Shown: positions 42,197 to 54,303 of the stretch, piece after piece
How the letters are laid out: the number at the start of each line of letters is the position of its first letter
Numbering within the stretch: the first letter of the stretch is position 1
Origin: Siderastrea radians
Taxonomy: Eukaryota; Cnidaria; Anthozoa; Scleractinia; Rhizangiidae
Assembly: GCA_964017195.1 (NCBI GenBank)
Contig: OZ024895.1
Coordinates: 14,525,034 to 14,589,033, forward strand
Direction of reading: 5' to 3'
Length of the DNA stretch: 64,000 nucleotides
Notes under the pieces: generated by a model
What the model was told of the DNA's origin: nothing
Database searches by the model: none
What the model saw: only the letters and a program-made list of their open reading frames with translations
Translations under genes and position numbers: made by a program

Positions 42197-43900
42197 TTTT
42201 TCCAAAATTATCGGTTCGTTTACTTGCTCTTTTACTAGAAATGCTCCCATATGGGGGGAAGGTGTCTCTAACACACTCGCCTACAGCTGACATAAAACTA
42301 CAACTCACGTAAAGCCGAATTAAAGCGAAACGTAATTTAATAAAATGCTTAATTACACTAACATTTTAAGGCTGACACACAAAAAGACTTTGGTCCTGGG
42401 ACCTGGTCTCATAACAAGTCGACAGAAGCGTTTACATAACGCTACCGGTTGCGGGAATTTATCGCTAGACTTAATCCCTATGACAACTTCCTTGATCGTC
42501 CACACGAGGGTACTTATTGTCGAGACAGTTTCATTTAGTTTGTGACTAGTCTTATTTTCATCTGACGGCAGGGAGGTGTCCCCGCAATTCACAACGCTTC
42601 AAACCGTGGAGGCAAGCCGCAAGGACCAAATGGTTTTCACCTGCGACTAAAATGGGTTGCTATGCGGTCAACCCCCGCAACAATGTATGTCGACCTTGAA
42701 TATATTTACCTAAACCTTTCCTCCTTTCTCATATAGATTGCGGACCGTCAATGGAGGAGTTGTTATAACCTGTGAACAGGCTCCTTCACGGGGAGTGATC
42801 CAAGTGCAGAATAAAGAGAGAGGGGAGACGGTGTGGACGAAGCACTCGAGGCCGACATTTTAGTGCACAATATTCTTGTTTCTTTGTTATTCTTGTTGTA
42901 AAAACAGACACGGCTTTCATCCAAACAAAAAGGAACTTTCTATAGGTATTGCAGAAGCACCAAGCTGCTAAGTTGAAGCACGTTATATAAGCATAACACA
43001 TGTCATATAATACCATGTGCATCATTTACCAAAAGACATTAATCTAAGAGCGGAACTGCTATATACAAGGCCTTGGCTTGAGTTGTATGAAAAATGTGGC
43101 TTTGAGTGCTTAAATCAGAAGTGGATGTACCGACACACACCTCTTATTTACCCGTTTTTGCGCTTGCTCTGGCAAATAACTCCTTTAAAAACAATGGTAA
43201 ACCAGAAGTATTTGATGGTTTTTACGCTAATTTACTTTGGAAGAAATATAAGAAAACATTACAGGTGATGGAAACTAACCAAGACCTCCTTTTATACACA
43301 GTCACAATGGTAAGAAATTCATTGTAATGGCATATTTTGTCTCCAAGAAAAAATATTAATAACAGTAAAATAGTCAATGAAATTTGGGTATGCCAAATAC
43401 CTGGTTGTACTATTCTGGTACAACTGGACGACATATGAAGCTTGTATGGTCTCACCAAAATACAAACCACGGCTTATCTAATCTTGCCTGACTGCCTGAT
43501 GCAGACCAGCAGTATAGCGGTCAACACGTCGCGATTCATATCAAAGTGGTTAAATCGTGAGACAAATTAACGATTAGCTGAGCTATCATTTCAAACCACG
43601 ATGAACAACATCTTTCATGACAAGGCATTTACTGTACAAAGACGGTAAAATTAAGGGGGAAAAAAGGACCTACAACGACATGCATCATTAGCTTAGAAGC
43701 TGAGTCAGACAGATGGTGTCTTTCCAGCTGGTCGTCTCTCTTTGTTCTTTACCAAATTTTCCTAAACCAAAAAAAAAAAAAAGTTTAACTTGCTTGACAT
43801 AAGAACGTGCATTAATTTTGTCATAATTTACTCATTAGCTCAAGTGCTACCAGCAATATCTGGAGCTAAACCCCTGGGTGAGGTTACTAGCTAAAAAATT
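42193..43900. repeat. Diverged segmental duplicate of 9.8-12.6 kb
   Basis: See the entry at 9779. This copy is shorter. The open frames at 43017-43327 contain LYTRPWLELYEKCGFECLNQ, which I do not recognise. Confidence 0.55.
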
Positions 43901-46384
43901 GTAACATTATGGACTCACCTTTTGTAAATAAATCACAGGTTAAGACCAAGACATAGCAAGAAATCCAACTACATATACTGTATGCTTATTAACAAATTAA
44001 AACTATTTCGAAATGGGCAGTCATGCAAAACATAGGCACTCAATGCGTGCAGAGGTGGTGACGTTCTGTTTCGCAATATGGTGAAATTTATCACGACAAC
44101 CTATGGATTTCACACCACTGCAGTGCAGTCCCACCCGCCTCCCCGTCCCCGACAACTTGCGGTTAACTACCATAACTGACCGGGTAGCGAGTAGTGTGAC
44201 TACGTGACAGTTAGTTATAGCGTGACATTAAAGTTGCACGCTAAGCAAATAAAACTCTTCCTTTCCCTTTCCTTCAAAGACAACATATTCCAACACGTCT
44301 GTTTCTTGCATTTTTTATGTACGCAAATCGAGAAAGACAAGAGACCACTCTCTTAGCAGACCAGCGCTATACCAGTTGCTCCACCCTATTCGCAACTGTA
44401 AATCCAGTGCGAATTTTTGTACTTCTCTCTTTGCACGTAACATCGCGCCTCGATCGAGATAAACACGGGCGTTTTTTTTTCCCTGGGAAAACGTGTTCAA
44501 ACCAACAAAACTATGGTTGTGGACGGAAGAAACCAGAAGCCATTAGCTCTGCTACGTCGGGCGTCTGGCCCGCCGCTGAATGCTGCAATGAATGCAGTTC
44601 CGATTGATTGGCTCTGATTCTTCTTTTGTTGCATCACATTACAAGTTATGGTTCACACTCTTTCGGTTAACAAAGTGTTTCTGCTTTGCAGCAGAACACA
44701 AAAACTCACGCAGTATGAAAAACAGACAGCAAACGTTGAACTTTTAGGTTCTAACATTGGGCTGATGTCACTGACGTCATCGGCTAAAAATGGAATGCTT
44801 GCATAAAAACAGAAGAAGTAAAGACCTGAAGTTAAAAAATGGAAATTTGGATTTCAGGAAACTCCAACGAATGCTTTTGCTCAAACTTGATGTACGTAGG
44901 TGTAGGCTGCAGAGCGTGCAATCATGTTTTTAATAACTATTTCTTTGTTGACATTTCTGCTTTTGAAACCCAGGAAAGGTAGTGAAAAAACATTCATGTA
45001 CATTCATGTAAAATTATAAATGTGCCTGACTACCTTCTCGCTTATTCCAGTAACTGTCGCTAGAAATCGTGGGTATTTGAGATGACACATTGGCTTACAT
45101 TAAGATCCCAATCCAATTGTACATGCTGTCCCGCTCTGCGATGCCTAGATCATATGCACGCGGTAAATGGAGTAGTAAACACACGGCTTTCAAAAAAAGG
45201 CTGCTGACCTTCAGCTGTAAAATACTGTTTAGTAGCAGAAAGATGAGGAGGAAAGCATTCCAACGAGATCTTTTGCAGCAAGGTTGGACAATTTAAGGCG
45301 GAGATATTGCATATTGAAGACAGCAAATTTCGCAGTTTTTACTGTAGCGATGAATGCTTTGTGTCTGGACAATTTTGAACGCCCAAAACGAAATGCTTAT
45401 CTTCCAGGTTTATGTGCAACATTTCTTGGGCAGGTGGTAAAGCAGCTCTTATCCATCCTACCATGTTGGCCAATTGTGTAGGAATGATAGATGCTTATCT
45501 GTGATTATCTTAAGTACATTCATATGCATTCTGTTATATATGCTGCATGAAAGGGGCGAAGGGCAAAACAAAGTTAAAATGATGCCCGGTTTCGGTAAAT
45601 GAAAAAAAATATTGGTAGATCTCGCATCGTTCATCAGTCATTTCATACCAAATTTATCTGCCACTTTCATTCACATTTTCCGGTAAGTCTGCTGATGCAC
45701 TTAGGTTCAATGTCCGAAAAAGCTGGCAACGTTCAACACAAAAATCCTTCAACTTGTGTCTTGAACGTTCAATTCATAACCATTTCAGCTTTAAATTTTA
45801 CTAAAATTATTTGACATTGCATTTCGGATTCTTTCCATACAGGCACTGAATTTTATATCACGTTTTACCCATTTTTTGTGTCACGCTTTACTCATTTTCC
45901 CTCATGTGAGCAATGGTAAATCTCCAGGACTCTCTTCCTTTGAGGGCGTTTGTTATGAAAAGCGAAGTTCGCACAAAGTCGAGTGAGCGGGAAGGGAGTA
46001 GCTGCGTACTAGACTGTGTTTCACTGTAAATTCTGACATTATGGGAATAGAGAAGCATGGCATGAATATGTGGTCAGATGACTGGACAAATGTCTTTATA
46101 CCTCGAAATTTGATCGCATTTTGTTTGTTTTGGCTACTGTTAACCACTTAATTAGCCGGACCTGATCTGTAGAAAAAAAATTTGTACGTGTACCCTCGCT
46201 TACCAATTAACACTCAACATAAGAAGCAAACACACAACACTAGGCTGCACTGTTACTTGGTTACTCTTGATGGCTGCAATGCAAAAGAGATGGTAATACA
46301 TTGAGACTACACTGAGATTAACAACAGTTTTTAAGTGCTGACTGAATGAAAGAACACCACAGTTATGAATGCCACTTACGCAAA
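43901..46384. other. Interval with one tRNA-like fragment
   Basis: Minus strand 44395-44340 reads GGAGCAACTGGTATAGCGCT then GGTCTGCTAAGAGAGTGGTC, a tRNA-like A-box and anticodon arm without a B-box: a SINE head or decayed tRNA. The rest, including open frames 45284-45481 and 45599-45814, has no recognised content. Confidence 0.35.
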
Positions 46385-46455
46385 TTCAAATTCAGGCTTG
46401 AACAGTATTCCAAACCGTGACGCTGCAGTACAGCGCTCTACCAATTGAGCTTCCA
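46385..46455 (-). mobile_element. tRNA-derived SINE head
   Basis: Minus strand: GGAAGCTCAATTGGTAGAGC (A-box region), GCTGTACTGCAGCG (anticodon arm), then a worn B-box GGTTTGGAATACTG and TTCAAGCCTGAATT. The last phrase also opens the tail fragment at 46775. Confidence 0.6.
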
Positions 46456-46574
46456 AACCAAGTATGACCTGGTGTGAGTCGCATAAAACCCAACGTCAGA
46501 TGTTAAATGTTAAGCCGGACGCTAAGTTTTATGCAACTCACCCCTGGTCAGTATGTGAGTTTTTGTAGTGCATC

Positions 46575-46695
46575 TGTTGTGGTTCAATTTTATTCTTGGC
46601 TATTTTTCTTTGTTTTATACCTATTACCATACATTACCATACACAAAAACAAAGGAAAATCAAAATTGAGCCAAGGATAAAATTGAACCACAACA
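46575..46695. mobile_element. 121-bp foldback element
   Basis: GTTGTGGTTCAATTTTATTC at the left is mirrored as GAATAAAA/GATAAAATTGAACCACAAC at the right. The centre is TACCATACATTACCATACA. A half-copy lies at 30634. Confidence 0.7.
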
Positions 46696-46774
46696 CATCC
46701 ATGGAGGATGAATAGGTGAAAGCAAGACATCTGAAGTATGCAAAATACATTTGAACTAAGGGTCATAGTTCCCA

Positions 46775-46840
46775 GTCCTACTCAAGCCTGAAGTTTTTCA
46801 GGCTGCCTTTTCTGCAACTGCTTGAGTTGCATCCAAAAAC
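46775..46840 (+). mobile_element. SINE tail fragment
   Basis: CAAGCCTGAAGTTTTTCAGG followed by CTGCCTTTTCTGCAACTGCT: a small hairpin (AGCCTGAA...TTCAGGCT) continuing the body seen after the SINE head at 46385, on the opposite strand. Confidence 0.5.
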
Positions 46841-47262
46841 TGCGATGTTCTTTTGTTCATTAAATCTTTCATCCACTATTCATATATAGGATTTTTTTTT
46901 CAAGTTTTCAATTGTATTTCCATGTTTTCAGTGACGTGACAGCTAACAGGCACAACTCTAAATAGCAGGGGAAAGGAAAGAGAAAAGAGCAAGCATAACA
47001 AAGATCCATCACCAGCATCACCAACCATGAGGGTGTAAGTCTCACGTGAAGACTGTACCAAAAAACGCAAATTTGAATGTAACAAAGACCAGACAGAGCT
47101 GAAACATTTCGTTCAAAAAACAATAACAATTTCCAACAACAACAACAACACAGAAACTGCTACAATTTTAATTTGAGTACCTTCATTAATTATTGAAGTG
47201 TGACCACTCAATGGAATATACATATTGAACCGTTTTCAGTTATGGCAAGACAAACAAGACAG
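46841..47262. other. Non-coding interval
   Basis: Holds a short (AAC)n tract (47135-47150). No gene was recognised. Confidence 0.4.
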
Positions 47263-47846
47263 AAGTGGGTTGAGTTCGAAATCACCCATTGAGAAATAGT
47301 TGTTATCGATGTGTGTCATTAGATCGATGTCTCTACACGAGAATTAGAAATCACTAATCGAGAATGAAAAACTACCATACGAGATCGAGAAATCACCATT
47401 TTAGAATAAGAAACATTATCGAGAAACAGATTAATGCAGCAAGATACCGACAAATCTACATCACCTGTTGAGAATGAGAAATTGCAAAATGAAAATAGGA
47501 AATCAACATACCACCATACATTTCAAGACAAGAACAATCTCGGCCTTTAACTGCCATGAGGAAATAACACCAAGTGTTTTCGGCTTTCATTGTCGCAAAT
47601 TTCCTCGTTCATTTCGGCGCTTATTGTTCTTTCTTATGAGAGGAAAACAGAGCGTTGCCATGGAAAATGGTGCGTCTTCTCGTCCATAGGGCGAGTGGAG
47701 GGAAAAGGTTACTCATATTTTGTGATTTTTACTCGTTTTAGATGAGTGGATGGCCGTTAAATTAGAACGCTGTAGAGATTTCTAATTCTCGTATAGTGAC
47801 ATCCGAATGTCACAAATTGATCACCATTTCTCAATAGGTGATTTTG

Positions 47847-47860
<14 letters not shown>
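47263..47860. mobile_element. Inverted-repeat element, about 600 bp
   Basis: The ends are AAGTGGGTTGAGTTCGAAAT and (inverse) AAGTGGGTTGAGTTCAAAAT, then CACC(C/T)ATTGAGAAAT. The left half carries several ATCGAGAAATCACC-like words, and GAATTAGAAATC occurs in both halves. No protein was recognised. Confidence 0.7.
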
Positions 47861-47878
<18 letters not shown>

Positions 47879-47914
47879 AATAAGTATTTTTTTAGGTGCT
47901 AGTGTAACAATATT

Positions 47915-49125
47915 AAGTGGCAATGTCTGTAAAGGCGGTCCTTTGCATTTCGCGTCAGGAAAAAGTTTTCCGTTAGACTTTGCCCAGTAAACCATCTTGG
48001 GTTACAAGTAGACGGGTTTAGTTTTGGTAAATACGTTCAAACTTTTTTTTTAGTGCCTACAACAGAGAGGGCGGCAAAAGGCGTGAATTGGCGCCTGGCC
48101 AGACACGAAAATTGTATACCATATTTACTCGATTAAACGCCGTGACGTTTATTAAATTTTTAGCGTTTCCGACGTTTATTCACTGATAACAATTACGGTA
48201 AATCGTTTGTAAATATTATGTAAAACAGAAACATGTTTTAAGTTCCAATGTGTAGAATCGTAATTGTCTTGCTTGTGGTATGTACAACGTTCAGAGACTT
48301 TCAATATCACTGTCCCCTTGGTGATCTGAATGCAGGAGCTGTTATGTACGATAATCCTCGAATAAACGCCGCATTCTTATGATTGGGTGCGGTGTTTAAT
48401 CGAATAAATACAGTACTGTAGCATCTCTCAAAAGTTTGTATTTTCATTGGACCGGTATATGTAGCAGCTCTATTATTTTCACGCCTCGTTCTTTGTTTCT
48501 TTTGTTTGTTCTATTGTTTAGCGGACCAATCGTGGAAGACCTTACGAGAGCTGCTACACCACCCAATAAATATGGTAGGCTGGCGACCTCAATGCTCAAC
48601 AACCACGAAACGCGGCAAAAATAGCGTTATTATCTTTAAGTTAAGAGGTCCTTCAAGGGTGTAAAGCTTATGTTAAATGTGATTTGTTTTAAAGTGGAAG
48701 CTCCTGATAATTGACATATTAACACACGTCAGAGCGCTTTCTGCAAACACAGAAAGGTACCCTGTTTTCGCTGGCCCTCATTTCACAAGTCCAGACTGAG
48801 TTGCTCTAAATTGTTATTGAAATCTGTTAAAGAGGTGTCAGGGAGCACAGATATATAAAAATGCCTTGCGCCTGTTATCTTTCTTTACCACAGTGGCTGT
48901 GAACTTTAGGTGATTTTCGAAATATGACACACGTTTATGCAAATTAGGTTGTTAAGCAAATTCAGATTGTGTAGTATTAATGCTTCTAAATTTAAAGATT
49001 CCACCACTTCAACTTATAAATACAGAAGAGAATACACCAGACAAACTTTCAAACTGTTCAAATTGATGAAATTAGCAAATTGAGTCCTGATCTTTGCATG
49101 CTTCCGGAGAATTACGTGACTGGCA
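47915..49125. repeat. Left arm of a 4.5-kb inverted duplication
   Basis: The reverse complement of 51888-52400 matches in blocks: ATTAAGTGGCAATGTCT (47922), GGCGCCTGGCCAGACACG (48090), AAGAGGTCCTTCAAGGGTGT (48644), and an almost continuous 190 bases at 48940-49125 (TGCTTCTAAATTTA, AACTGTTCAAA, CTGATCTTTG). This arm also holds the MITE at 48117. Confidence 0.7.
48117..48415. mobile_element. MITE, 299 bp
   Basis: The ends are TACCATATTTACTCGATTAA and (inverse) TACTGTATTTATTCGATTAA, then ACGCCG / ACACCG. It is inserted in the left arm of the inverted duplication and absent from the right arm, so it arrived after the duplication. Confidence 0.75.
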
Positions 49126-49131
49126 TTAAAG

Positions 49132-49272
49132 CGGAGCCAGCGCGCTAGCGCGTCAGCGGAGCACCATTGCTAAGGAAATTTGGTAACCTATCAACCCAAG
49201 AAATTTTGGTAGTGACGTAATGGTCACGTGACCGTCCTTACATCCGTACGTCCGTCCGTTCGCACCACAGGG
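49132..49272 (+). repeat. GCGGAGCC module, copy 2
   Basis: Matches 39934-40103 from GCGGAGCCAGCGCGCTAGCG to CGCACCACAGG. It is followed directly by the tRNA-like repeat in the orientation opposite to copy 1. Confidence 0.7.
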
Positions 49273-50020
49273 TTACCAATACACTTCATACACTGGACAT
49301 AACCCTGTGCTGAATCCCGTGTGTTTTTGGCGCGAAATCGCATGTTGACCCGTGTTGTACAAGACAAGCAAAGACAATAAAAGCCAAAAGCAAATTTGTT
49401 AATGGAAAAAAAAGTTCAAAAGAATACTCAGTTGTCTTTTTGGTGGAAGGGAAAAAGTTCAATTTTGGCGAGAAAAATTAGGCAATAAAGTTCAGGCGAA
49501 AAGTCCAAATTTGCCTCATCGGTTCTGTTCGAACGCGGTCGGCACACCGCTTGAGTTCGCAGCTTTTCGCAGCGGTTTCGAGACCAAATATAGCAGAGCT
49601 AGTGCTTTTTGTTTTTACTGTCCATATCCATAGTTTTTACGGCGTTTCGAACACATTTTGCTAGGAAAAACACCAGCATTTTCATGCTGATAGGCAGCTT
49701 GTCACGAAGCAAGAAATATGTATTAAAATTAACTTCAAACATAACAGCAGACGCTCATGGCCTAGTGGCCTAATCTACGGCTTCTTACGCCGATGGGCCG
49801 GGTTCAGCTCTTAGCGAGGGTAACAATTTTTTCTTTTTTTTTTTCTTTTTTTTTCCTTCCTTTTTTTGCAATTTAACGACTTGAATGAGAGTATTTTCAA
49901 AAATTAATAACTGCCAGCCAAAAAAAAAATGCAAACAAACAAAACAAGCAAAACAAAAAGCAAAAAAACAGGGGGGGGGCTCCGCTTTTAGGCTTGGCTA
50001 AATCTATATATTGCAAATTA
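49273..50020 (+). mobile_element. tRNA-like repeat, copy 2 (uninterrupted)
   Basis: A body of about 470 bases, then a tRNA-like segment at 49744-49815 (A-box-like TGGCCTAGTGG, B-box-like GGGTTCAGCTC), T- and A-rich tracts, and the tail GGGCTCCGCTTTTAGGCTTG with CTAAATCTATAT. It provides the empty site for the Ngaro insertion: the equivalent junction lies near 49720-49730. Confidence 0.7.
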
Positions 50021-50219
50021 GGTCATCTGCTAAAATTGGTCCGGTAACCGTTTGAAAAAACCTTTCTAACTTTATGAATCCCGCTGTCTACTGTTAAGCA
50101 AGCGCTTCAGTTAGCAAACTTTAACAAGGAATTCAGCAAGTTAACGGTACACTTCTATTCATGCGTGATTTGTGCCATAAAGTGATGTATCATTTCTGAA
50201 TGAAATGGAAAACTCGTGG

Positions 50220-50221
<2 letters not shown>

Positions 50222-50281
<60 letters not shown>
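50222..50281. repeat. (GT)n microsatellite
   Basis: Thirty GT units. The translated GT and CA tracts explain the open frames on both strands here. Confidence 0.95.
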
Positions 50282-50283
<2 letters not shown>

Positions 50284-51887
50284 AGGGTGGGGGTGGTCTC
50301 GCTGTTTTCTTTTTCAAGGCGGGGACTGATCCAAAGTCTGTAGGCGCTGCGCATTTGGTAGCAAATTTTGACATGAAATTCTGCGAGTCAACGGAACATG
50401 GCATGTTTTTTTTTTGGGGGGGGGGGGAATTTGCGAGCCTGAGAGTCCGCAGATTTATCTTCTGCACTGTAAAGTTTTCCCTGAAACTATGTTTTCTACC
50501 TTTTATTTTTAAGACCATTTTTCTCTAAATCACGCGTTTATTACCCCGCAGCCAGGACAGGGTCTAGTAATACACATTTTTCTCTTTCGTGTTCTTTTTA
50601 CCCCTCCGCCAGGACGACCTCCGGTTTTCGCTCGGCCAAACAAACACCCGTCGCGTCTTTCGCTACCCAGCCTACAACTTGTATCTTGAGTGACCGTAAA
50701 TATCTTGCACCCTGAGGGAAGGGAGAACAACGGCTGGGTTTGATACCCCTGGGGCTTTTCTTGTTTCAATAGCAGTAGTATTAGGCGGTGTTTTTTTTTT
50801 ATAATCATGAGCAGATAAAGAAACACTCTCCAGGTAATGCACACTTGCCGAAAGTCACCTGCGACTTTATAAAGGCTACATGGCCATTTATAATCCACCT
50901 GATCATGTTACGGCACTGACGAATGCCTCGTGCGTTTTGACTGATTTCTTTACCCATTTCAAATAAGATCGCTATTTCCTCTTAATGAAATGGGGGCTTC
51001 CTTGGAACCTTGGTAGCCTCGAGTGCAAGCCCCTCACAGACGATGAGGTAATCGTTTCACTTTAGAGCTGCTTTCGCACTCGGGTGAAGATGGCTTTTAA
51101 TTTTAACCTTGCTAAAAAAAAAAACGCTAGCTGTTTATGTTCCAGGCATTACAGCTACACTTTGAAATGATTTCCTCCAGTATCCTGACAATTAAACAAA
51201 GAACTATGTTCCTTTAAACGGCTCGCTTTTACCATACCCATTTCGTTTGAATTATTGGGCATCATCGTCCTGGGTGCGGAAAAGCCTGGATGTGACCTTT
51301 GTACTCCCGGGGCTTTTCACCCCCTCAGGAATTCGCCGAGCGAAGAAGGTTAAACCCTTTTCTTGTGCTGACGTACTAAGATGGAAAATTCAGGTACTCG
51401 TCTGACAAGCATTTATTGTTGGCGGTTACTACTTCTGAACTGGAAAACTTCTAACTACCCCCAAATGGGACCCAGCAAGACGTAGCTTTACCCATTTCAA
51501 GTCAAACACCGAATAAAAAGAGATCCACAAAGTTACAGTACAGGTTTCCTTTTACCCCAAAGCATCCAAACAGCGGCACTGTATAATTCGTGGTCTTTTT
51601 ATTTAGTTTGCTCAATGCAAATATCAACCTTGTAAAACAGAGCTAAATGAAGGCATAGAAAATCATTAAAGATTGATTTTTATCCACTTTTCTTTTATTT
51701 TACCAAAACAGAATAATTGGTACAAGTGATGCATGAGTAGAAGTGTCCTGTAACTAGCTGAATTCATCATCAAGGTTTTCTTCCTAAAGTGCCCGTATTC
51801 TTGTAATATTTCTTTAACATTCACTAATAAACAGTGGGGTCCAAGACGTTGGAAAGGTATTTTTTCGATGCTTACCGGAGCGGACCA
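50282..51887. other. Non-coding interval
   Basis: G-run at 50416-50428. The 122-codon minus frame at 50530-50898 has no recognisable domain. Nothing else was seen. Confidence 0.4.
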
Positions 51888-52400
51888 TTAGTTTAGAAGA
51901 CAACCTAATTTGCATAACGCCAGTCACGTAACTCTCCGGTAGCATTCAAAGATCAGGACTCAGTAATTTGCTAATTTTATCAGTTTGAACAGTTTGAAAG
52001 TTTGATTTGTGTATTCTCTTCTATATTTATAAGTTGAAATGGTGAAATCATAAAATTTAGAAGCATTAAGTATTAAGTATCATTAAACAGCAAGTATCAT
52101 GAGCTTCCAAATCAAATTTGACTTACGCTTTACACTCTTGAAGGACCTCTCAACTTAGAAATAACGTAACAACACTTTTTTGATGCGTTTTGTAATTTTT
52201 GAGCAGTGAGGTCACCAACTCGTGTCTGGCCAGGCGCCAATTTACTCCTTTTGCTGCTCTCACTGATGTGGGCTCTAAAAAACTAAACCTGTTTCATTTA
52301 CTTGTGACTTATAATTAAGATCATGGTTTACGGGGGAGAGTTTGAGGGAAAATGCAGTGGGCCGCTCTTAGAGACATTGCCACTTAATGAGTTTTTGAAC
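51888..52400. repeat. Right arm of the 4.5-kb inverted duplication
   Basis: Inverted match to 47915-49125. It ends 115 bases before the last visible exon of the Ig gene. Confidence 0.7.
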
Positions 52401-52514
52401 TTTTATTCAATCAAACTAGGAGATGAAGGGGAGGTATCAAGAAGTAAATTGTGCTATTTCAGCACCTGGAATGAAATGCGTACAAACTAAATACAGTGAA
52501 TTGTAAAAACTTAC

Positions 52515-52799
52515 TTAATTTCTGGCATGTTGGTGTCTTTCCTAAAACTCCCCCTTTATCACCTATGGCAGTCACGTCAGCACATACTGCTATTTCATCA
52601 GGTTTTTTTCCCGCTTCCTTCAGCACAAAAGTGTGGTAATGAAGCTCTAGAGATGTATCGTTTCCAGTAACAAAGTCATCACTGTACAAATCATTTCCAG
52701 TTATTTTCACCACATAGTATTCAGCCCCAGAGAGTCGTGGCCATTTCAATTTTGCTGCCTCTACTGGTGTTCCATCAGTGGGGATCGCTGACAATTCAG
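52515..52799 (-). CDS. Ig-superfamily gene: FN3-like domain exon
   Basis: Delimited by an ATATTGCAG acceptor and a TTAA|GTAAGT donor. It is 285 bp and phase 1 at both ends. It encodes about 95 residues: ELSAIPTDGTPVEAAKLKWP (A-B strands with the core Trp), SGAEYYVVKITG (C strand), NDTSLELHYHTFVL (E region) and EIAVCADVTAIGDKG (F strand), as in a fibronectin type III fold, with two Cys that could pair. It is the most 3' exon seen. A strong donor shows the gene continues, but transmembrane and cytoplasmic exons were not found downstream. Extracellular, likely a stalk or ligand-binding module. Confidence 0.65.
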
Positions 52800-53835
52800 C
52801 TGCAATATTCACATGAAAACGGGTTACGTTTGAGGATGAACGGAGTTAAAAAATTTTCTTTGGGTAATTCTAAATCTAGCCTTCAAATACAAACAACTTT
52901 ATACCATATGTACATAATGCTTAACCGGTTTCTGTGGCACGGTGCAACTGGAAGTATTGCAAGCTACATGTACACTGCAAAAAATCGATGTCTCCCCAGT
53001 CATATATTTACACCCTACACACATACATACGTACAAACATCTCCTCTCTAATCACTGGAGAAGTAAAAGCTGTCGATCATGTGTTCATATATTCAAACTT
53101 CTAATGTTTTTGCTTATTACCGATTTTGGTCATTTTGGTCGTTCCCGCATTTGTCTCCTGTATTTCAAGAAAAACAAAGCTTAGAACTTTCTCTTTTTAG
53201 ATGAAGGATCTTTTATGATAGCAAGACATTCTTAATATACAATGAGCTTCCCAGGTGGCTTCCATTTTAAGATGTTTACATTAGACATAAATCACTTGAA
53301 GTAAACATGCAGGCTTAGTTCCAGTCACTAGTTGCTCAGGTGGTGGCCTAGAAAACTTATAGCTATGATGAAACACACCACTTTTGACTCTGACATCACA
53401 GATTGTATTAGTCTCAGTGGAATCCCGGCTAAATTCAACAGACCTCTAAGTGTTGGTTAGGTTGGGGAACTTACAACATCACTGGTACAAGCCAGTGGTG
53501 TCCTATGTCACTCCCTAATTAAGAACAAAGACTATGGGTCAGTTGGACAGGAAAAGTTATACCCTAACCATCCGGTTCACTATTTCATAGTTTTAGTTCG
53601 TGCTACACATGATCCACTGGGGAAACATACAAAATAATACGTATACACTATGGGAAGCACTGACAACAGATACTTCACAAGATTGAATCCAGCACAAAGT
53701 GATGTAGCCCAAAATAATGTCAAAACTGTCGAAAACACCAACCTAGCAGAGTTGAGCAACCACTCACAAAATAAAATAATGCGGTTGGAATGAAGGCTAA
53801 AAATATAACTAGCCCTGACTTCGTAAATGAGATCA

Positions 53836-54261
53836 TTAACACATTGACCCCTGAACTGCCCGTAACTGCCCTTGTTTAACCACGTCCCTTGTACCACTTG
53901 TGACGTCATCAGTTTTGATGTTCCTAGACAACTTTGACAACTAACTTGTGCAGGGAGATGAAATCTTTCAAGCCATACCCAAATGAGCGCGATTCAGTCA
54001 AACAGACCAGAGCAAGACGCAAACAACTGTGTAACTTTGACCAGAATATTCCAATCTTGAAATTTTGCTTTCTGCGCATGCAAGAACTTCGAAAGCTGTA
54101 CTTTCAGACTTTGGCTTCAGGAACGAAAGTTAGTCTAGTGCTCGACAGCAACGACGTTTTGGACAGATTCGATTATTTTTGGCTAGACAGTGACCTAAAA
54201 ACGGCTTCACTCGTTTCAAAAGGCATTTTTTTGCCAAAATTTCCAGGAGTCAATGGGTTAA
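53836..54261. mobile_element. MITE flanked by TTAA, in an Ig-gene intron
   Basis: TTAACACATTGACCCCTG on the left and its inverse CAGGAGTCAATGGGTTAA on the right. TTAA on both flanks is the target typical of piggyBac and Kolobok families. It ends 43 bases from the I-set exon. The plus-strand 133-codon frame 53934-54335 is open across it and is taken as non-coding. Confidence 0.65.
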
Positions 54262-54303
54262 CTGGCACACAGAAATACAGTACTCTTATTTTGATGTACC
54301 TAC

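Noticed and set aside
49744..49815. Functional tRNA gene
   Set aside because: A- and B-box-like words are present but it lies inside a dispersed repeat and the cloverleaf is incomplete.
50159..50528. Open frames with poly-Val-Cys / poly-His-Thr
   Set aside because: Translated (GT)n microsatellite.
53580..53909. 109-codon hydrophobic minus-strand frame considered as a transmembrane exon of the Ig gene
   Set aside because: No acceptor/donor pair in phase 1 and it overlaps the MITE end. The hydrophobicity is not a single clean segment.
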